A DNA stretch of 16,312 nucleotides, taken from NCBI GenBank assembly GCA_947311605.1, contig CAMZLC010000013.1:1-16312 (forward strand). Direction: 5' to 3'. The stretch comes from an uncultured Sulfurovum sp. (GTDB lineage: Bacteria; Campylobacterota; Campylobacteria; Campylobacterales; Sulfurovaceae). Positions 1 through 6,860 of this stretch are shown here, in pieces (within the stretch, counting starts at the first letter, position 1; every line of letters begins with the position of its first letter). The notes below the pieces were generated by a model. The model had not been told where the DNA came from. It was given only the letters and a program-made list of their open reading frames with translations, and ran no database searches. The translations under genes were made by a program, and so were the position numbers.

Positions 1-1
1 T

Positions 2-73
2 AGCTATATTCAACCACAAAAGCTGGAACTTGTGATGATTAAGCGTGAAGAGTTGCTGCAAAATGCAGCCTAA
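2..73 (+). CDS. C-terminal end of an unidentified upstream gene (partial)
   Basis: An open frame runs in from the window edge and stops at TAA 71-73, giving a 23-residue tail ending in REELLQNAA. It lies 20 bases before the likely start of the BacA-like gene on the same strand, so it may be the preceding gene of the same operon. The charged tail loosely recalls the end of a Crp/Fnr-type winged-helix regulator, but 23 residues cannot establish a family and I assign no function. That the frame is coding at all is inferred from its position and from the ribosome binding site that follows it. Confidence 0.4.
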   Translation, partial: SYIQPQKLELVMIKREELLQNAA

Positions 74-79
74 TATTGG

Positions 80-85
80 AAGGAG
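80..85 (+). promoter_or_regulatory. Ribosome binding site fixing a TTG start
   Basis: AAGGAG lies 8 bases before TTG at 94-96. An upstream in-frame TTG at 76 would put this site inside the coding region and has no site of its own, so 94 is the preferred start of the BacA-like gene. Confidence 0.6.
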
Positions 86-93
86 TTTGGAAA

Positions 94-723
94 TTGCGAA
101 CTTTTAAGGACACTATCCTACATGATAAATGTATAAATACTATTAAATTTGCAACATTAGGTCCAAATGGCACAAGTAGCGAATTTGTGACCAAACAGCT
201 ATGCAAACATATTCAATGCAACTTATCAAATATTAGGCTTTTTGATACTTATGAAAAAGCTTTGGATGATGTTAAAAATGGTACCTCAAATGTTCTCTTG
301 GTTGCTAATGCTTATCATGGTGTTAATAACTTTTATATGGATAGCGATATAGAACTGATAGGTACTTTTATAGAAAATACCCCACAGTATGGTATAGCTT
401 CTAGACATGGTTATGATATCTCATCTATCAATGCCAAAGAGATCATCAAGATTGCTTCCCATCATGCACCCGTAAAAAAGTTAGAGAATTACAATAGTGG
501 TGTCTTTAAAGATAAAAAGTTTGAAATTACTCTTTGTGACTCTACAAGTTCTGCCGCAGAAAGTGTCAAAGATGGTGTCTTTGATTTATGCCTTACAAAT
601 GCTCAGGCTGTTGACATTTATGGTTTAAAGTTCGTATCAAATGTTACAAATATTTCAATGGCTTGGAGCATCTTTGGCAAATCTGACATGTTGGCAAGTT
701 TTGCACTCGCCAAAACAATATAA
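94..723 (+). CDS. BacA-like prephenate decarboxylase-family protein
   Basis: Predicted 209-residue cytoplasmic protein starting at TTG. It has the TLGPNGTSSE segment (residues 21-30) typical of the prephenate dehydratase / BacA fold, then FYMDSDIEL (80-88), a TPQYGIASR segment (96-104), a DSTSSAAESVKDG segment (149-161) and an ISMAWSIFGK end (187-196). From memory these match Bacillus BacA, the bacilysin-pathway enzyme that decarboxylates prephenate without aromatising it. I see no prephenate dehydratase TRF catalytic motif and no ACT domain, so a phenylalanine-pathway PheA role is unlikely. The gene opens a tight operon with DUF2000, FGE/molybdopterin and LysE genes. No BacD-type ligase or BacB cupin is present, so bacilysin itself is not implied. 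Family placement is fairly firm; the actual substrate is unknown, and a ligand-binding role is also possible. Confidence 0.72.
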   Translation: MRTFKDTILHDKCINTIKFATLGPNGTSSEFVTKQLCKHIQCNLSNIRLFDTYEKALDDVKNGTSNVLLVANAYHGVNNFYMDSDIELIGTFIENTPQYGIASRHGYDISSINAKEIIKIASHHAPVKKLENYNSGVFKDKKFEITLCDSTSSAAESVKDGVFDLCLTNAQAVDIYGLKFVSNVTNISMAWSIFGKSDMLASFALAKTI

Positions 724-742
724 ATTAAAAAGGGGAAGCAAA

Positions 743-1150
743 ATGAAATGTGTGATATTGATAGATGAGAGTCTACCGTTAGGGTTAATTGCAAATTGTG
801 CGAGTGTGTTATCTCTGTCTTTGGGTAAAGAAGTTGATGGCTTAGTAGGACATGATTTAGAAGATATTCAAAATAGGATACATGTCGGCATTACAACTAT
901 GCCAATACCTATTCTGAAGAGCAATGCTTTGGAATTAAAAGAACTTAGAGAGATTTTGTTTGATGAAAAATATCAGGAGGTTTTAGTTATAGACTTTACA
1001 AATGTTGCACAATCAACAAAAACTTACGAGGACTATTCTAATGCTATTAGATCAACGACTTTAGATAGGTTAGAGTATCTGGGTATTGCCATTTATGGAA
1101 CTAAAAAGGTTGTAAACAAATTAGTTGGCAGTATAGGGTTGTTAAGATGA
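743..1150 (+). CDS. DUF2000 family protein
   Basis: A 135-residue protein of the DUF2000 family, whose fold is reported to resemble type 2 peptidyl-tRNA hydrolase; the biochemical role is unknown. Family marks are KCVILIDESLPLGLIANCA at residues 2-20, the LVGHDLED segment (34-41) and the HVGITTMPIPIL segment (47-58). ATG 743 is chosen because AGGGG at 731-735 precedes it by 7 bases; an in-frame extension back to 641 would run inside the previous gene. There is no signal peptide or membrane segment, so it is probably cytoplasmic. Its stop overlaps the start of the next gene by four bases (ATGA, 1147-1150), which suggests translational coupling to the FGE/molybdopterin fusion and a shared pathway. 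Confidence 0.8.
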   Translation: MKCVILIDESLPLGLIANCASVLSLSLGKEVDGLVGHDLEDIQNRIHVGITTMPIPILKSNALELKELREILFDEKYQEVLVIDFTNVAQSTKTYEDYSNAIRSTTLDRLEYLGIAIYGTKKVVNKLVGSIGLLR

Positions 1151-2523
1151 ATGCAAATATGGTACACATTAAACCAAAAACATTTATGATGGGTAGTGAC
1201 AAAAGTATAGATGAATTACCTTTAAGGGAGGTAACATTAAGTCAATACTACATAGATATTGCACCTGTGACAAATAAAGAATTTGCAAAATTCATAGAAG
1301 CAGGTGGATACCAAAATAGAATATTTTGGTGTGATAATGGGTGGGAGTTTGTACAGACAAATAAAATAACTCAACCGTGCTACTGGAAAGATAAAAAATG
1401 GAATCAGAGTGGATATCCCGTGACTGGAATTTCATGGTATGAGGCAAAGGCATATGCTACTTTTGTAGGCAAAGAGCTTCCAAGTGAAGCACAGTGGGAA
1501 TATGCAGCCAAAGGAAATGACAATAGACTTTACCCTTGGGGGGACGAAGAGGCTGATAACACTTTGGCTAATTTTGCACCTGGATGTATGGCAAGTTTAG
1601 ATAGAACACCGACTAAATCAATTCACTATAAAAAAAATATTTCCCCTTTTGGATGTGTTGATATGGCTGGAAATTTTTTTGAGTGGTGCCTAGATAGTGC
1701 CAGCGACAACTACTCATGGGATGACATGCGTGAAGATCCTCTGTATAAAAATGATAGCCATATTAAAATAGCAAGGGGTGGTAGTGGACTTCATGATGAA
1801 GATTACATGAGATGCAGCGCAAGAGATAGCTACATGGCAACGATAAGAGATAATATGTTTACCTTCAGATGCGTAATAAATTTAAAAGATAAAAGTAAAA
1901 TTGCACCTACACCTAGAATAGAAAAAAAACCCTCTTCTTTATTGTACTATCAAGAGAAGCCACCCAAGGATTTTGATGTGCAAAATTGGAAATTGGTCAT
2001 TTTACACGGAACAAAGAGGTACGAATTAGGTTATGACGAGATCATGAAGCTTCCTCAGACAACTATTAGTAGGCGCATGATGTGTGTTTGCAATTGGAGT
2101 ATCAGGCGAACCTGGAGTGGTACATATCTAAAAGATTTATTTAAATATTTGGATATCGATCCTGAAAAAGGGATGTATCTAAAACAGCTCAGTATTGGAA
2201 ATGAGGGTGAAATCTCTTATGACTCCACTATGAGACTTGATCATGCTTTAGAAAATGACTCGATGATACTTCATAGTGTAGATGGCAAACCTTTACCTTT
2301 AGAACAAGGCTTTCCTTTAAGATTTTATAACTTTGCACTTCTTGCCTATAAGAGTGTAAAAGGTTTGCAGTCTTTAGAAATTATTGATAGATATGAGCTC
2401 GGTTTTTGGGAGAAAAAAGCTGGTTACGATATCGATGGAATTATTAGAAAAAAGAAATTTTATTTTGTTGATTTAAACACAAGACAGTTTGTAGCCGATG
2501 AAGGTGAAGTAAAAGATTTTTAA
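1147..2523 (+). CDS. Fusion protein: FGE/SUMF1-type domain plus sulfite-oxidase-type molybdopterin domain
   Basis: A 458-residue protein with two recognisable domains. Residues about 5-245 are a formylglycine-generating-enzyme (SUMF1) type domain: FMMGS (13-17), PVTNKEF (40-46), PVTGISWYEA (91-100), LPSEAQWEYAAKG (111-123), GNFFEWCLD (175-183), ARGGS (209-213), MRCSAR (221-226) and FRC (240-242). Of the two catalytic cysteines of true FGE, only the one in RCSAR (C223) appears to be kept. Residues about 275-430 match the molybdopterin domain of sulfite oxidase/YedY: CVCNWS (313-318), with C313 as expected Mo ligand, then WSG (323-325), GFPLRF (388-393), YKSVKGL (401-407) and GFWEKKAGY (419-427). 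No Tat or Sec signal is seen, so unlike most of that family it is probably cytoplasmic. EgtB-type DinB iron ligands are absent. The reaction is unknown. The lack of a stop or slippery break between the domains argues for a genuine fusion. Confidence 0.75.
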   Translation: MNANMVHIKPKTFMMGSDKSIDELPLREVTLSQYYIDIAPVTNKEFAKFIEAGGYQNRIFWCDNGWEFVQTNKITQPCYWKDKKWNQSGYPVTGISWYEAKAYATFVGKELPSEAQWEYAAKGNDNRLYPWGDEEADNTLANFAPGCMASLDRTPTKSIHYKKNISPFGCVDMAGNFFEWCLDSASDNYSWDDMREDPLYKNDSHIKIARGGSGLHDEDYMRCSARDSYMATIRDNMFTFRCVINLKDKSKIAPTPRIEKKPSSLLYYQEKPPKDFDVQNWKLVILHGTKRYELGYDEIMKLPQTTISRRMMCVCNWSIRRTWSGTYLKDLFKYLDIDPEKGMYLKQLSIGNEGEISYDSTMRLDHALENDSMILHSVDGKPLPLEQGFPLRFYNFALLAYKSVKGLQSLEIIDRYELGFWEKKAGYDIDGIIRKKKFYFVDLNTRQFVADEGEVKDF

Positions 2524-2539
2524 AGTATAAGAGGGTAAG

Positions 2540-3163
2540 ATGGAACTTTATTTAAATGAATTTATAATAATCGCAGTAGCACATTTTATTGCGCTACTAA
2601 GCCCGGGCGCAGATTTCGTATATCTTATAAATACATCTATAAGCAATAAGCCTAAAGTAGCTATTGGAGCCAGTTTAGGCATTGCTTTATCAAATGGTTT
2701 TTATATAATGCTATGCTTATTGGGATATGCAACAATTTTATCTCAATCTGATTTCCTGATGGGTATGATAAGAATTATTGGTGGTGGGTATCTTCTGTAT
2801 CAGGGGATCAGAATACTAAAAACAAAAAATGATATTATAAATGGTGATGCGGCTTATACTAATCAAAGTACTTTCCTCAAAGAGATTGCAAGGGGATTTT
2901 ATTTAAGTTTTTTAAATCCAAAAATTTCTATATTTTATATCTCTTTATTTGCTTTGGCAATAAGCAAAGAGACCCCTTTCATGGTACAAATATTGTATGG
3001 TATATGGATGTTTTTGCTTGTATTCCTATGGGATAGTATGATTGTATTATTATTGAATAAAAAAAGGTTAAAGAAAAAAATATTATCGTTTATTCATATG
3101 CAAAAAATACTAGGTCTTTTACTTTTGGCTATAGGTAGCGGATTACTCTATTCACTTTTTTAA
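2540..3163 (+). CDS. LysE/RhtB family amino-acid exporter
   Basis: A 207-residue inner-membrane protein with about six hydrophobic segments, the usual size for LysE/RhtB exporters. The family signature near the N-terminus is visible as LLSPGADFVYLI (residues 19-30), together with GIALSNG (47-53) and SFLNPK (123-128). Members export amino acids or close derivatives using the proton motive force. A GAGGGT stretch (2530-2535) precedes the ATG. It follows the fusion gene by 16 bases on the same strand, so the cargo may be the product of this operon; that is inference. The last 12 bases overlap the end of the convergent AraC-type gene. Confidence 0.85.
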   Translation: MELYLNEFIIIAVAHFIALLSPGADFVYLINTSISNKPKVAIGASLGIALSNGFYIMLCLLGYATILSQSDFLMGMIRIIGGGYLLYQGIRILKTKNDIINGDAAYTNQSTFLKEIARGFYLSFLNPKISIFYISLFALAISKETPFMVQILYGIWMFLLVFLWDSMIVLLLNKKRLKKKILSFIHMQKILGLLLLAIGSGLLYSLF

Positions 3164-3991
3164 AATAGAATTTTTATATTCGTAAGGTGTAGACGCGACA
3201 TAATATTTGAATACCCTGTTGAAATGACTCTGGTCTGAAAAACCAAGTTCATAAGCTATGTCTACTATATTGTTTCCTTCGGCCAAAAGTTCTTTTGCTT
3301 TGCAAATTTTTTGATTTAACAAAAATGCATGAGGAGATATATTGTAAGCTTGTTTAAATATTTTAAAAAAATGAAATTCTGAAAAATTCAAATATTCGCT
3401 TACCTCTTTTATTGTTGGATTATTGCCTATATTGTCTTCTAAATATTTCTTAGCTAAAGACATATTATTATTATTTAATAATGGTATCGGATAGAGTGGA
3501 GGTTCAATACAGTATTCTTTAAATAGCTTTATTAAAAAGTTCTGTAAAAGTTCTTCTTTCTCTAGATGAAAAATATTTTTATCTAGCAATAGATAGTTTA
3601 AATTTATAAATTCAATAAACATACTTTTATTCTGAATTCTGAATTCTGAAACTGGAATATATGTTTTTAACCTACCGAATATTGTTTCTTGAAGATTCTG
3701 GCACCACAAAGAATCAAGATAAATCATATGATATGTTCGAGCTTCGTTTTCTATGGGATTGCAGCTGTGTACAATATTTGGATTGATAATAACTATTTCA
3801 TTAGGTTGCAAAATAGTGTCACTATTTTGACAAGAAAAAGAAACTTTACCTTCTTCAATTGCGCCTATTGAAAGTGTTTTATGAAAATGTTTATGATAAT
3901 GAATTTCTGAATTTTTTACAAACCTTGCTTCTAAGTAAGGTAGATTTTTACTTTTAAAGAATGTAGATTTATAAAACTTTTTTAGGTGCAT
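3152..3991 (-). CDS. AraC-family transcriptional regulator
   Basis: A 279-residue regulator. The N-terminal half looks like an AraC-type cupin ligand-binding domain, with HYHKHFHKTLSIG (residues 31-43) and IINPNIVHSCNP (68-79). The C-terminal about 100 residues form the paired helix-turn-helix domain: NPTIKEVSEYLNFSEFHFFK (191-210), and second helix pair NIVDIAYELGFSDQSHFNRV (241-260), followed by the conserved TPYEY end (268-272). It is preceded by GAGGG with 9 bases to the ATG and by a TATAAT on the minus strand at 4059-4064. It is the natural candidate to control the convergent operon at 94-3163 in response to a small molecule, although no operator could be identified. The coding region contains three tandem copies of TTCTGAA on the plus strand (3630-3650). 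Confidence 0.88.
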   Translation of the reverse strand: MHLKKFYKSTFFKSKNLPYLEARFVKNSEIHYHKHFHKTLSIGAIEEGKVSFSCQNSDTILQPNEIVIINPNIVHSCNPIENEARTYHMIYLDSLWCQNLQETIFGRLKTYIPVSEFRIQNKSMFIEFINLNYLLLDKNIFHLEKEELLQNFLIKLFKEYCIEPPLYPIPLLNNNNMSLAKKYLEDNIGNNPTIKEVSEYLNFSEFHFFKIFKQAYNISPHAFLLNQKICKAKELLAEGNNIVDIAYELGFSDQSHFNRVFKYYVASTPYEYKNSILKK

Positions 3992-4098
3992 TTATAATTT
4001 CCCTCGTATTTTTATCTTCGAATATTTGAAATTAGACCAACTCTTTTTTTTAAAAAACATTATAGGCGTTTTGTCCTTAATATCCATGACGGTATCTA
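3992..4098. other. Intergenic boundary between AT-rich and GC-richer blocks
   Basis: This 107-base spacer separates the AraC-type gene (transcribed leftward from 3991) and the end of wtpB. It is AT-rich with T and A runs (4043-4057). It holds the putative TATAAT for the regulator and no recognisable ORF, tRNA end, integrase site or long repeat. Base composition changes sharply here, which marks a probable joint between DNA of different origin. Confidence 0.5.
4059..4064 (-). promoter_or_regulatory. Putative -10 element of the AraC-type gene
   Basis: The minus strand reads TATAAT here, 67 bases upstream of the ATG at 3991. No good -35 hexamer is visible at the usual distance, which is common for housekeeping promoters in Campylobacterota. 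The assignment rests on this hexamer alone in AT-rich DNA. Confidence 0.35.
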
Positions 4099-4866
4099 CT
4101 ATTGGTCTCCAAGCCTGTTATTGACAAACCTCACGACCAAAAACAGTAGCACTGAAACCAAAATCATCGCAGCTGCCACCGGCGCGGAGAACTTCAGTCC
4201 AAAGCTGTTGAAGCGGTCGTAGATCAGCACCGGAGCGACCATGGGATGATAGGCGATGATCACCACTGCGCCAAACTCCCCCAGTGCCCTGCTCCACATC
4301 ATCAGGGCACCATTGATGATATCGCCGCGTGCATTGGGCAGTGCGATCCTCCAGAAGGTGCGCATCGGTCCGGCACCCAGCGTGCGTGCGACCCTCTCCA
4401 GTTTGGGATCTGCCTTGCGAAAGCCCTCTTTGGCACCGTTAATAAGAAAGGGTGCCGAGAGAAACATCATCGCCGCCATGATCCCCGTGGTACTGTCGAT
4501 AAACCCCAGTCCCACACGATCCATCCAGCCATTGCCAAAGGCGATCAGCAGCGCAATACCCGCTGCCGTATGGGGCACCATTACAGGAATATCCAGCAGT
4601 GACTCCAGCAGGCTCTTGCCCCAAAAATCATACCGTGCGATCAGGTAGGCAAGCGGGATACCAGTCACTGCCACAAAAAGCACTGCATAAAATGCCGTGC
4701 TAAGTGTCAGCCAGATACTGCTATAGACCTCAGGCTGGCTGATCGTGTCGAGGATACGGAGCAGTCCGACACTGATCAGAAGCTTGCCGACAGGCACAAG
4801 CAGAAAGAGTACGATCACAGAACCGAGCAACAAAAAAAGACTGACAAAGAAGCGACCATTTCTCAT
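4099..4866 (-). CDS. wtpB: Tungstate/molybdate ABC transporter permease WtpB
   Basis: A 255-residue inner-membrane permease with about six hydrophobic segments. It carries the ABC importer EAA-type loop at residues about 158-186, with the central GAGPMRTFWRIALPNARG stretch. This places it in the ModB/WtpB/CysTW permease family. The first helix follows the short MRNGR start. It overlaps the ATPase gene by four bases (ATGA, 4863-4866), so translation is probably coupled. Substrate assignment as tungstate or molybdate comes mainly from the WtpA-type binding protein encoded two genes upstream; the permease alone does not distinguish the oxyanion. Confidence 0.85.
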   Translation of the reverse strand: MRNGRFFVSLFLLLGSVIVLFLLVPVGKLLISVGLLRILDTISQPEVYSSIWLTLSTAFYAVLFVAVTGIPLAYLIARYDFWGKSLLESLLDIPVMVPHTAAGIALLIAFGNGWMDRVGLGFIDSTTGIMAAMMFLSAPFLINGAKEGFRKADPKLERVARTLGAGPMRTFWRIALPNARGDIINGALMMWSRALGEFGAVVIIAYHPMVAPVLIYDRFNSFGLKFSAPVAAAMILVSVLLFLVVRFVNNRLGDQ

Positions 4867-5867
4867 CGACCTGCTCCTGCGTCAATCGCTTCGGGCAGCC
4901 AGACAATATCCTTGTCTGCCATACAGGCATAGAGTGTTTCTCCTGTTTGAAGATGGAGTTTTTCAAACATGTTTTTGGGCACTTTGGCATAGAGTTTGTG
5001 ACCGCTTGAAGTTACGATCACTTTGTTTAGATCTGCCTGGATCACCATCTCCTCTATCGTGGACTCTATACAGTACTCTCTGTCCTGCCGGGTGCGCGAA
5101 AACAAAACAGCATTAGGGTTGACAGAGAAGAGCCTTTGGGGGCTTTTGCCAAGCAGTGAGCCAGGCAGGATATTTCTAAATCCCAGAAACTTCGCCACCT
5201 CCAGCGTCATAGGACGATGCAGCACCTCCTCTGCATCCCCCGACTGCACGATCTTGCCATGCATCATGATAGCGATATGGTCCGCCAGGAAGGTCGCCTC
5301 CCTAAAATTGTGCGTCACATGAATAATCGAAATGCCGTAGCGGCTGACGATCTGCTTGAGCGAGATCATGATAGAGGTACGAAAGGTAGGATCGACGGCA
5401 CTGAGAGGCTCATCCAGTAGCAAAAGCTTCGGTCGGGAGCAGATCGCTCTGGCGATCGCCACCCGCTGCTTCTCACCGCCACTTAGATGGGTGATCGACC
5501 TCTGAAGGATATCCTTGATCCCCAAAAACGCCGTCACATCCTCAAAAAGCTCCTCAATATCCTCAATGGCTCTAAGGCTTGATGCAAAAAGAATATTCTC
5601 CCTGACACGCATATTGGGAAAAAGAGCAAAGTCCTGATAAACAAACCCAAAGCCCCTCTCCTCAGGCGGAAGCTGCGTGATCTCTCTGCCATCAAAGCTG
5701 ATGGCACCCTCTATCTGCTGCAGCCCCGCGATCGACTCCAGCAGCATGGTCTTGCCGCTGCCGGTCTGCCCCAGTATCACAAAGTAGCTGTGCTCCGGCA
5801 CATTGAGCGAAAGCCTGCCCAGCGTAAATTCCCCTCTCTTGAGCAGCAGCTCTTTAATCTCCAGCAT
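4863..5867 (-). CDS. wtpC: Tungstate/molybdate ABC transporter ATP-binding protein WtpC
   Basis: A 334-residue ATPase that powers oxyanion import through WtpB. It has the Walker A GQTGSGKT (residues 33-40), Q-loop glutamine 78, signature LSGGEKQ (128-134), Walker B LLLLDEP (148-154) and switch histidine 186. The C-terminal about 100 residues form an extra domain of the TOBE/MOP-like kind found in molybdate and tungstate ATPases, where it can bind the anion and inhibit uptake; that regulatory role is inferred. Its ATG directly follows the wtpA stop (TAGATG junction at 5865-5870), and its end overlaps wtpB, so the three genes are one transcript. Confidence 0.88.
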   Translation of the reverse strand: MLEIKELLLKRGEFTLGRLSLNVPEHSYFVILGQTGSGKTMLLESIAGLQQIEGAISFDGREITQLPPEERGFGFVYQDFALFPNMRVRENILFASSLRAIEDIEELFEDVTAFLGIKDILQRSITHLSGGEKQRVAIARAICSRPKLLLLDEPLSAVDPTFRTSIMISLKQIVSRYGISIIHVTHNFREATFLADHIAIMMHGKIVQSGDAEEVLHRPMTLEVAKFLGFRNILPGSLLGKSPQRLFSVNPNAVLFSRTRQDREYCIESTIEEMVIQADLNKVIVTSSGHKLYAKVPKNMFEKLHLQTGETLYACMADKDIVWLPEAIDAGAGR

Positions 5868-6821
5868 CTATCGGCTTAATATCTTGGCATCACCGGTAAT
5901 GACAGGAGGCATGATGACACCCTGACCATTTTCCTTTATGATCTTTTGTCCCTCGGGGCTGATGACAAACTGCACAAACTTCACTGCCCCCTCTTTGTTT
6001 CGGGGCAGCCCTTTTTTCTCATTCTCTACCACCGTGATACCATAGACCATCGCTGCACCTTTTTTGGTGATGAGGCTGCCCGGCTGCTTGCCGGTGATCT
6101 TGATGGATGCCTGCCTGTAAAAGTCACTGAACTTTTTCTCTCTGAGGCTTACCTCCGGCGGGAGGGTGAGATAATGCAGCCCATGCTGCTGGGCTACGGA
6201 TTTGTAGATATAGAGATAGTCATAGGCACCTGCCTCCAGAAGCCCTAGAAGATCGGTCTCTTTGGGGCGAACAATGATCTTGTGTTTGTTCTCTTTCCCG
6301 TTGCTGTAGCTTGTTCCATACCCCATCAACTTCTGATAAAATCCCGGTTTTTTATAATATTTCTCAGCCAATTGGGTGACCAGAATACTGCGATAACCAC
6401 AGGGATCCAGATTGGGGTTGGAGTGCCCTATCTTGACACCCTCTCTAAGGAAAATATCCGTCCAGTTGGACGCATTGATCTCATTGGCATACTTGGATTT
6501 ATCAGTATAGGCGATCGCCATCTCATTGGTAGCAAACTGCACATTGAATCTGGCATAGTCAGGTATCAGCAGGGTGTCAATCACCTTGTAGGCCGCACTC
6601 GCCATCACATCCGCAGGTTTGCCAATATCAGTGATCTTGCGCGCACAGGCACGCGATCCTGCTGCTTCCCTCACCACATCAAACCGAGGATACTTCGCCT
6701 CAAATGCCTTTTCCATCTGTGCAAACGGCACAGAGAGACTACCGGCATGAAAGACAACGACTTTATCCTTGGGGTATAGGGTTATCGTGGTCAAAATTGA
6801 CAACAATAGCTTCATCTTCAT
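5868..6821 (-). CDS. wtpA: Tungstate/molybdate-binding protein WtpA
   Basis: A 317-residue periplasmic binding protein that delivers tungstate or molybdate to WtpBC. A short, unusual export signal (MKMKLLLSILTTITLYPKDK, no lipobox cysteine) is followed by VFHAGSLS (23-30), whose serines contact the anion in the family. Then come REAAGS (51-56), QFATNEMAIAYTDKSKYANE (95-114), SNPNLDPCGYRS (134-145), LLEAGAYDYLYIYKSVA (194-210). These are marks of the archaeal-type WtpA rather than ModA or TupA. D139 and E196 are the likely carboxylates that complete the six-coordinate metal site described for WtpA; this mapping is from memory. AAGGAG lies 6 bases before the ATG. The adjacent formate dehydrogenase is the obvious user of the metal. 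Confidence 0.88.
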   Translation of the reverse strand: MKMKLLLSILTTITLYPKDKVVVFHAGSLSVPFAQMEKAFEAKYPRFDVVREAAGSRACARKITDIGKPADVMASAAYKVIDTLLIPDYARFNVQFATNEMAIAYTDKSKYANEINASNWTDIFLREGVKIGHSNPNLDPCGYRSILVTQLAEKYYKKPGFYQKLMGYGTSYSNGKENKHKIIVRPKETDLLGLLEAGAYDYLYIYKSVAQQHGLHYLTLPPEVSLREKKFSDFYRQASIKITGKQPGSLITKKGAAMVYGITVVENEKKGLPRNKEGAVKFVQFVISPEGQKIIKENGQGVIMPPVITGDAKILSR

Positions 6822-6841
6822 TGCCTACTCCTTATGTTTGG

Positions 6842-6853
6842 TATAACATTATA
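6842..6853 (-). promoter_or_regulatory. Putative wtpA promoter -10 with overlapping palindrome
   Basis: On the minus strand TATAAT occupies 6848-6853, in the 39-base gap before wtpA, giving a predicted leader of about 20 bases that includes the AAGGAG site. The -10 lies inside the inverted repeat TATAA-CA-TTATA (6842-6853). A repressor such as the adjacent ModE-like protein could bind there and block wtpABC when metal is plentiful; that is inference, and the palindrome is short and AT-rich. Confidence 0.4.
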
Positions 6854-6860
6854 TGAATAA

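Noticed and set aside
94..723. Ordinary prephenate dehydratase (PheA)
   Set aside because: No TRF catalytic motif and no ACT domain; the MAWSIFGK end and the FYMDSDIEL segment fit BacA-type proteins better.
1630..1680. A8 and T7 runs in the fusion gene as phase-variable tracts
   Set aside because: Short A/T runs are expected in DNA this AT-rich; phase-variable tracts in this group are usually longer and of G or C.
1147..1890. EgtB/OvoA-type sulfoxide synthase
   Set aside because: The N-terminal DinB domain with its HxxxHxE iron ligands is missing; only the FGE-like domain is present.
4036..4070. Intrinsic terminator in the T/A runs after wtpB
   Set aside because: No GC-bearing stem precedes the runs on the minus strand; they are simple AT-rich sequence beside the regulator promoter.
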